A stretch of 17,053 bases of DNA from an uncultured Faecalibacterium sp. (lineage in GTDB: Bacteria; Bacillota; Clostridia; Oscillospirales; Ruminococcaceae): the NCBI GenBank assembly GCA_900540455.1, contig UQGD01000039.1:1-17053 (forward strand). The letters are read 5' to 3'. The notes under the pieces were generated by a model that was not told where the DNA came from, searched no databases, and worked only from the letters and a program-made list of their open reading frames with translations. The stretch's first letter is position 1. The number at the start of each line of letters is the position of its first letter. Shown piece after piece: positions 13,158 through 17,053 of the stretch. The position numbers and the translations under genes are program-made.

Positions 13158-13480
13158 GCAAACTCCACCTCCCCTGCATAGCTCATCATTCCGCCCAGGT
13201 CTGTAACCTTGGCATACCCCATCCGTTCCAGCTCCCGCACTGCCTGACGGCTGCGCGCACCGGAGTGGCAGTATACATACACCGGCGCAGCTTTGTCCGG
13301 AACAAATGCAGCTGCGCCGTGTATCGATTGCAGCGGAAGATTGTGGCTGCCAGGGATATGCCCCTGACTATATTCCTGGGGCGTGCGCACATCCAGCAAA
13401 ACCGAGCCGGACTGGGCACGACATTCTTCTAACCGGGCATGGATATCCGGCTGCTGCCGGAAAAGATCAAAAAAATTCAT
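13154..13480 (-). CDS. Single-domain rhodanese (sulfurtransferase)
   Basis: The 108-residue cytoplasmic protein is one rhodanese domain: VLLDVRTPQEYSQGHIPGSHNLPL (CH2A-like), then the active loop YCHSGARSRQA with Cys71, then LERMGYAKVTDLGGM. Such proteins carry sulfane sulfur as a cysteine persulfide. No signal peptide is present. ATG 13478-13480 is chosen because AAGGAG lies 6 bases upstream; the open frame extends further but reaches across the promoter. The stop codon overlaps the start of the CoADR-Rhd gene by 4 bases. It is the first gene of the thiol operon and likely exchanges persulfide sulfur with the next enzyme. Confidence 0.93.
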   Translation of the reverse strand: MNFFDLFRQQPDIHARLEECRAQSGSVLLDVRTPQEYSQGHIPGSHNLPLQSIHGAAAFVPDKAAPVYVYCHSGARSRQAVRELERMGYAKVTDLGGMMSYAGEVEFA

Positions 13481-13529
13481 GGTCTGCTCCTTTAGAACGG
13501 GGGTGGATCGCAGCATACTTTGTAGACTG

Positions 13530-13535
13530 ATTATA
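13530..13535 (-). promoter_or_regulatory. Probable -10 box of the rhodanese/thiol operon
   Basis: A perfect TATAAT lies about 50 bases before the rhodanese ATG on the minus strand. No good -35 is visible (AGATAC at 17 bases). The inverted repeat GTCTGT-N6-ACAGAC (13594-13611) lies about 60 bases further upstream, which would suit an activator-dependent promoter. That is inference. Confidence 0.5.
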
Positions 13536-13631
13536 CCCAAGGAGGCCATGTAGTATCTGTGATGCGGTCACCCTTTTTCTTCCCTTTTCCCCTGTCTGTG
13601 CGCAAACAGACCAGAGCGGACTGCGCCGCCA

Positions 13632-13676
13632 AACAAAAAGAGCGCCGATCCAAAACGAATCAACGCTCTTTTTGTT
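13632..13676 (-). terminator. Terminator of the tRNA-Leu gene
   Basis: A 13-bp perfect stem (13664-13676 with 13632-13644), GC-rich at its base and ending in a T-run on the minus strand, starts 3 bases after the tRNA 3' end. Confidence 0.9.
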
Positions 13677-13678
13677 CA

Positions 13679-13762
13679 TGCCGCCGACGGGGGTCGAACC
13701 CGTACTCTGTCTCCAGAAAGGGATTTTAAGTCCCTCGTGTCTGCCAGTTCCACCACGGCGAC
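13679..13762 (-). tRNA. tRNA-Leu (anticodon UAA)
   Basis: The 84-nt class II tRNA folds completely. The acceptor stem is GTCGCCG/CGGCGGC (one G-T pair) with discriminator A. The D arm contains TGGTGGAACTGGCAGAC. The anticodon stem AGGGA/TCCCT has loop CTTAAAA, giving UAA, which reads UUA and UUG. A long variable arm and the T arm ACGGG-TTCGACC-CCCGT follow. The 3' CCA is not encoded, so it must be added by a nucleotidyltransferase. The gene stands alone with its own promoter and terminator. Confidence 0.97.
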
Positions 13763-13801
13763 CCAGTATGCCACCCTTGCGGGGGCCAAACGACAGTTTT
13801 T

Positions 13802-13830
13802 ATAATACAATAGTTTCCGCCCTTTGTCAA
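13802..13830 (-). promoter_or_regulatory. Promoter of tRNA-Leu
   Basis: On the minus strand a consensus TTGACA (13825-13830) and TATTAT (13802-13807) are 17 bases apart. This is one of the strongest promoters in the window and lies about 40 bases before the mature tRNA. Confidence 0.88.
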
Positions 13831-13895
13831 GAAAAGACTGTGCGGCTGACCGGATATCCAGCCAAAGAGACCTTTCTCCCCGGTATGGACAAAAC

Positions 13896-13945
13896 AAAAA
13901 TGGAGCGTCCCGCTCCGCAACCCGAACAGGACACTCCGTTTTTGG
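13896..13945 (-). terminator. Terminator after pncB
   Basis: On the minus strand GGAGTGTCC (13929-13937) pairs with GGACGCTCC (13902-13910) through one G-T pair, flanked by A-runs and followed by TTTTTGTTTTG. It lies about 25 bases past the pncB stop. Confidence 0.82.
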
Positions 13946-13961
13946 TTTTTACATGAAAAAA

Positions 13962-15479
13962 TTATACCTTGCCGCCGTGGAGTTCCGCATACATTTTTGC
14001 GCGGCAATCTGCCACAGCAGGGGTCATATTGACGTAATGCTTATGGGGGCACTCCAAGCGCAGCTCGCTCTCCCAGGTCTCTGTGGTGAGCTGGCGGGCA
14101 ATATACGCCTTTTTCTCTGCAATAGAGGGCAGCTGGATGGCCAGCTCGCCCCCCAGGATGTGGGGCACCAGCAGCGGCTTGACCGCAGACGGCGTGATGG
14201 TGACCGTGCGCTCAATGGCATCCGGGTCCAGGTTGACCATAGTCACCGGTTTGCCTGCCTCGATCACCTCGCCATCCATCGCGATCAGATCACATTGTGC
14301 CTGCCCGTTCTCATCGTACAGACGCCAAGGCATCTTTTTGCCCGGAATGATCGCCTTGCTGGCAGAATCCGAACACTTCATCTTGGGCAGATAGCTGCCA
14401 TCTGCCTGCTTGACAGCGACCAGCTTATATACGCCGCCAAACACAGGGTCGGAAGCGGAGGTGATCAGATTTTCGCCTACGCCGTAGGAGTCAAAGTGAG
14501 CGTGCTCGTACAGCTCCATATTGGCGATCTTTTTTTCATCCAGGCCATTGGAGGCTACCAGCTTGATATACGGCTTGCCTGCGGCATCCAGCGCCTTACG
14601 CAGCCGCTTGGAGCCACGCGCCAGGTCACCGGAATCGATGCGGGCAGACTTGACCCGGCGGTTGGGGTCGTTGGGATATTTTTCAATCAAGTAATCGTCC
14701 AATTTGATCAGGTTGGGCAGGCCGCTCTCCATAATATTATAGGTATCCAGCAGCAAACTGACCGAATCCGGATAGGTATCCGCAAACGCCTTGAACGCAT
14801 CAAATTCTGTGGGGAAAAACTCAATAAAGCTATGGGCCACCGTGCCCACTGCCTTGACCTCCGAGCCAAACTTCATCTCGGCCAGGCAGTTGGCCGTGCC
14901 GACACAGCCACCCAGCACCGCTGCATAGGCGCCATCATTGCCTGCGCTTTCGCCCTGGGCCCGGCGGGTGCCAAACTCCATAACACTGCGGGGGGTGTGG
15001 GTATTCAGCCCGACCACACGGGTAGCTTTGGTGGCGATCAGGCTATGGAAGTTCATGGTCTGCAGCAGATAGGTCTCGATCAGGATCGCACCGACCAGGT
15101 CGCACTCGATCCGCACCATCTGCACATGGGGATAGCAGACCGTGCCCTCCGGCAGGGCATACATATCCCCTTTCCAGCGGTATGTGCGCAGATACTCGCA
15201 GAACTCCTCGCTCATGCCTTTTGTACGCAGCCACCAGATATCCTGCTCGTTGAAATGGTAGTTCATCAAAAAGCGGGTCAGTTTGCGCTGGCCTGCACTG
15301 ATGGAATACCCCAGATCATCCGGGTTCTTGCGGAAGAACATATCGAACACCAGGGTCGTATCCTTAAATCCATGCAAAAACAGGCAGTTGGCCATTGTGA
15401 ACTCGTAAAAGTCCACCACCATTGCGGGGTTATCATAATCCTCATCCGGAATGTAGGGAACAACTTTGATCTCGTCCAT
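13962..15479 (-). CDS. pncB: Nicotinate phosphoribosyltransferase
   Basis: This 505-residue cytoplasmic enzyme converts nicotinate plus PRPP (with ATP) to nicotinate mononucleotide in the Preiss-Handler NAD salvage pathway. Typical segments are the N-terminal DFYEFTMANCLFLHG, the EFGTRRAQG motif, MAHSF-like VGTVAHSFIEFFPTE with the conserved histidine, LLDTYN, RIDSGDLARGSKRLR (PRPP/phosphate binding) and GVGENLITS. The C-terminal extension is cysteine-containing, as in the long Firmicutes type (about 480-500). ATG 15477-15479 is chosen because GAGG lies 8 bases upstream and the next residues fit the family start; the open frame runs further back through the promoter without coding character. 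It is a single-gene unit with its own promoter, a palindrome near the transcription start, and a terminator. Confidence 0.95.
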   Translation of the reverse strand: MDEIKVVPYIPDEDYDNPAMVVDFYEFTMANCLFLHGFKDTTLVFDMFFRKNPDDLGYSISAGQRKLTRFLMNYHFNEQDIWWLRTKGMSEEFCEYLRTYRWKGDMYALPEGTVCYPHVQMVRIECDLVGAILIETYLLQTMNFHSLIATKATRVVGLNTHTPRSVMEFGTRRAQGESAGNDGAYAAVLGGCVGTANCLAEMKFGSEVKAVGTVAHSFIEFFPTEFDAFKAFADTYPDSVSLLLDTYNIMESGLPNLIKLDDYLIEKYPNDPNRRVKSARIDSGDLARGSKRLRKALDAAGKPYIKLVASNGLDEKKIANMELYEHAHFDSYGVGENLITSASDPVFGGVYKLVAVKQADGSYLPKMKCSDSASKAIIPGKKMPWRLYDENGQAQCDLIAMDGEVIEAGKPVTMVNLDPDAIERTVTITPSAVKPLLVPHILGGELAIQLPSIAEKKAYIARQLTTETWESELRLECPHKHYVNMTPAVADCRAKMYAELHGGKV

Positions 15480-15523
15480 GAACGCATCCTCATTTCTTCT
15501 TGCGTTGCGGCCCTGCGGCCGAC

Positions 15524-15535
15524 CTGTCTTGACAG
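15524..15535 (-). promoter_or_regulatory. Palindrome in the pncB leader, possible repressor site
   Basis: CTGTC-TT-GACAG is a perfect dyad about 12-23 bases after the predicted pncB transcription start. It resembles, from memory, the TGTCTTGACA-like core of NiaR (YrxA) operators, which control niacin salvage genes in Firmicutes. I cannot verify that consensus here. Confidence 0.4.
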
Positions 15536-15553
15536 TATGCCTGCGTTTGTACC

Positions 15554-15582
15554 ATGATAGCATTATTTGTAAAGGGACGCAA
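15554..15582 (-). promoter_or_regulatory. pncB promoter
   Basis: On the minus strand TTGCGT (15577-15582) and TATCAT (15554-15559) are 17 bases apart, with an extended -10 TG (TGCTATCAT). Transcription would start near 15547, about 68 bases before the ATG. Confidence 0.65.
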
Positions 15583-15607
15583 GGGTTTTTGCAAAATTCT
15601 GCAATAG

Positions 15608-15648
15608 AAAAAGCCGCCGCAGGGCGCAAATAGAGACCCTGCGGCGGC
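15608..15648 (-). terminator. Terminator after the IMP dehydrogenase gene
   Basis: A 12-bp perfect GC-rich stem (15637-15648 with 15613-15624) is followed by a run of five T on the minus strand. A second perfect 8-bp hairpin, GGAAGCAC/GTGCTTCC (15654-15673), sits just before it, between the stop codon and the terminator, and may protect the mRNA end. Confidence 0.9.
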
Positions 15649-15688
15649 CAGACGGAAGCACAGCCGTGCTTCCCTATCAAAAATTATC

Positions 15689-17053
15689 TCAGCCGTTCAT
15701 GATGCTGGGGGTAGCGTTCTTCAGCACAACGTCATGGCTGCCACCCTCAACGATAGAGGTAGAGGACACCACCGTCAGCTTTGCCTTCTGCTGCAGCTCA
15801 GGGATGGACAGTGCGCCGCAGTTGCACATGGTGCTCTTGACCTTGTACAGGGTGGTCTGCACACCATCGGCCAGGGGGCCGGCATACGGCACATAGCTAT
15901 CCACGCCTTCCTCAAAGTTCAGCTTGGAAGCGCCGCCCAGGTCATACCGCTGCCAGTTGCGGGCACGGTTGGAGCCTTCGCCCCAGTACTCCTTCATATA
16001 CTGGCCATTGATACGCACCTTGTTGGTGGGGCTCTCGTCAAAACGAGCAAAGTAGCGGCCCAGCATCACAAAATCTGCGCCCATTGCCAGAGCCAGAGTA
16101 ATATGATAGTCGTGAACGATGCCGCCGTCCGAGCAGATGGGCACATAGATGCCGGTCTCCTTGTAATACTCGTCCCGAGCCTTTGCCACCTCGATGACCG
16201 CAGTAGCCTGGCCGCGGCCAATGCCCTTGGTCTCACGGGTGATGCAGATGGAACCGCCGCCGATGCCGATCTTCACGAAATCAGCGCCAGCCTCAGCCAG
16301 GAAGCGGAAGCCCTCGGCATCCACCACGTTGCCTGCGCCCACCTTTACGGTGTCGCCGTAATGCTCACGGATCCATGCAATGGTGCGGCTCTGCCACTCA
16401 GAGAAGCCCTCGGAGGAGTCGATGCACAGCACATCCACGCCAGCCTCCACCAGAGCAGGCACACGCTGGGCATAGTCACGGGTGTTGATGCCGGCGCCCA
16501 CAACGTAGCTCTTGTTGGCATCCAGCAGCTCGTTTGCATTTTCTTTGTGGGAATTGTAGTCCTTACGGAAGACGATATACTGCAGGTTGCCCTCATCGTC
16601 CACCAGGGGCAGGGTGTTGATCTTGTTGTCCCAGATGATATTGTTGCAGTCGTGCAGAGAGGTATTGACCGGAGCGGTGACCAGCTTCTCCAGCGGGGTC
16701 ATGAAGGTAGTGACCAGAGCGTCGTCCGGAGTGTGGTTGATCCGGTAATCACGAGATGCCACAATGCCCAGCAGCTTGCCGTGGGGGGTGCCGTCTGCAG
16801 TGATGGCAATGGTGGAGTGGCCGGTGCGGGCCTTCAGATCCAGCACATCGTGCAGGGTGGCAGTGGGGGCCAGGTTGGAGTCGGACACCACATAGCCGGC
16901 CTTGTAGGTCTTGACACGATGGACCATAGCGGCCTCATCCTCAATGCTCTGAGAGCCGTAAACAAAGGACACACCGCCCTGACGAGCCAGTGCAATGGCC
17001 AGCTTATCGCCGGAGACCGACTGCATGATGGCGCTGATCATGGGGATGTTCAT
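15689..17053 (-). CDS. guaB: IMP dehydrogenase, N-terminus beyond window edge
   Basis: The visible 454 residues catalyse the NAD-dependent oxidation of IMP to XMP, the committed step to GTP. Seen are IPMISAIMQSVSG near the visible start, a CBS-domain pair (about 52-180), the barrel motif IDSSEGFSEW, the active-site loop with Cys270 in GGGSICITRE, SDGGIVHDYHITLALAMGAD, LGRYFA, and the flap Arg369-Tyr370 (NWQRY). IMPDH proteins are about 490-505 residues, and the family has about 45 residues before IPMISA, so the ATG at the window edge is almost certainly internal. The active loop reads GIGGGSIC instead of the common GxGPGSIC, and the C-terminal part carries long segments I associate with a divergent clostridial branch. 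A strong terminator follows. Confidence 0.9.
   Translation of the reverse strand: MNIPMISAIMQSVSGDKLAIALARQGGVSFVYGSQSIEDEAAMVHRVKTYKAGYVVSDSNLAPTATLHDVLDLKARTGHSTIAITADGTPHGKLLGIVASRDYRINHTPDDALVTTFMTPLEKLVTAPVNTSLHDCNNIIWDNKINTLPLVDDEGNLQYIVFRKDYNSHKENANELLDANKSYVVGAGINTRDYAQRVPALVEAGVDVLCIDSSEGFSEWQSRTIAWIREHYGDTVKVGAGNVVDAEGFRFLAEAGADFVKIGIGGGSICITRETKGIGRGQATAVIEVAKARDEYYKETGIYVPICSDGGIVHDYHITLALAMGADFVMLGRYFARFDESPTNKVRINGQYMKEYWGEGSNRARNWQRYDLGGASKLNFEEGVDSYVPYAGPLADGVQTTLYKVKSTMCNCGALSIPELQQKAKLTVVSSTSIVEGGSHDVVLKNATPSIMNG

Noticed and set aside
13824..15557. 577-codon plus-strand open frame opposite pncB
   Set aside because: It crosses the tRNA-Leu promoter, the pncB terminator and pncB itself and has no family resemblance; a shadow of pncB codon bias.
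1..17053. Mobile elements, CRISPR arrays, prophage or attachment sites
   Set aside because: No transposase, integrase, repeat-spacer pattern or target duplication was seen; the tRNA-Leu 3' end is not followed by an integrase gene or a repeat of its sequence in this window.

Overview
The window looks like part of a chromosome from an anaerobic, fairly GC-rich member of the Clostridia (Oscillospirales/Ruminococcaceae type, for example a Faecalibacterium or Gemmiger relative). The evidence is a dgt-dnaG-rpoD macromolecular-synthesis operon of the Firmicutes kind, a 'reverse' rubrerythrin, a clostridial-type IMP dehydrogenase, strong Shine-Dalgarno sites and many intrinsic terminators. The genus is an inference from general appearance. 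I see no mobile element, CRISPR array, phage gene or rRNA. All genes but one (a histidine kinase) lie on the minus strand.

Layout from the right edge, in the direction of minus-strand transcription: a 5'-incomplete IMP dehydrogenase with a terminator; nicotinate phosphoribosyltransferase (pncB) with its own promoter, a palindrome just after the transcription start, and a terminator; tRNA-Leu(UAA) with a consensus promoter and terminator; a tightly packed thiol/sulfur gene run (single-domain rhodanese, CoA-disulfide reductase-rhodanese fusion, a small reading frame interrupted by a stop codon, a 70-residue DUF6132-like membrane protein, CcdA, TlpA-like thioredoxin); a YigZ/IMPACT protein; then dgt, dnaG, rpoD and a GNAT acetyltransferase, ended by a strong bidirectional terminator. 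Facing it is a plus-strand, multi-TM sensor histidine kinase with no response regulator beside it. Divergent from the kinase is uraA (uracil permease), and the left edge holds a 3'-truncated reverse rubrerythrin.

The most interesting item is the uraA leader. Between a good promoter and the gene there is an intrinsic terminator, preceded by a 21-codon leader peptide with its own Shine-Dalgarno site. The peptide's UAA stop abuts the base of the terminator stem, and a U-rich tract runs through its last codons. This is the layout of UTP-sensitive, translation-coupled attenuation known from enterobacterial pyrBI and pyrE, not the usual Gram-positive PyrR layout, although two purine-rich GAGAGGAC repeats leave PyrR possible.

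The second interesting item is the thiol operon. Cytoplasmic persulfide enzymes (rhodanese, CoADR-Rhd) sit in one run with a membrane electron conduit (CcdA), a membrane-anchored thioredoxin and a small CxxGxC-type membrane protein. This suggests a transmembrane thiol or persulfide relay. One small gene in the run is interrupted by an in-frame UAA, yet both of its ends fit operon spacing. Peroxide defence by the reverse rubrerythrin at the other end of the window suits the same anaerobic redox biology.
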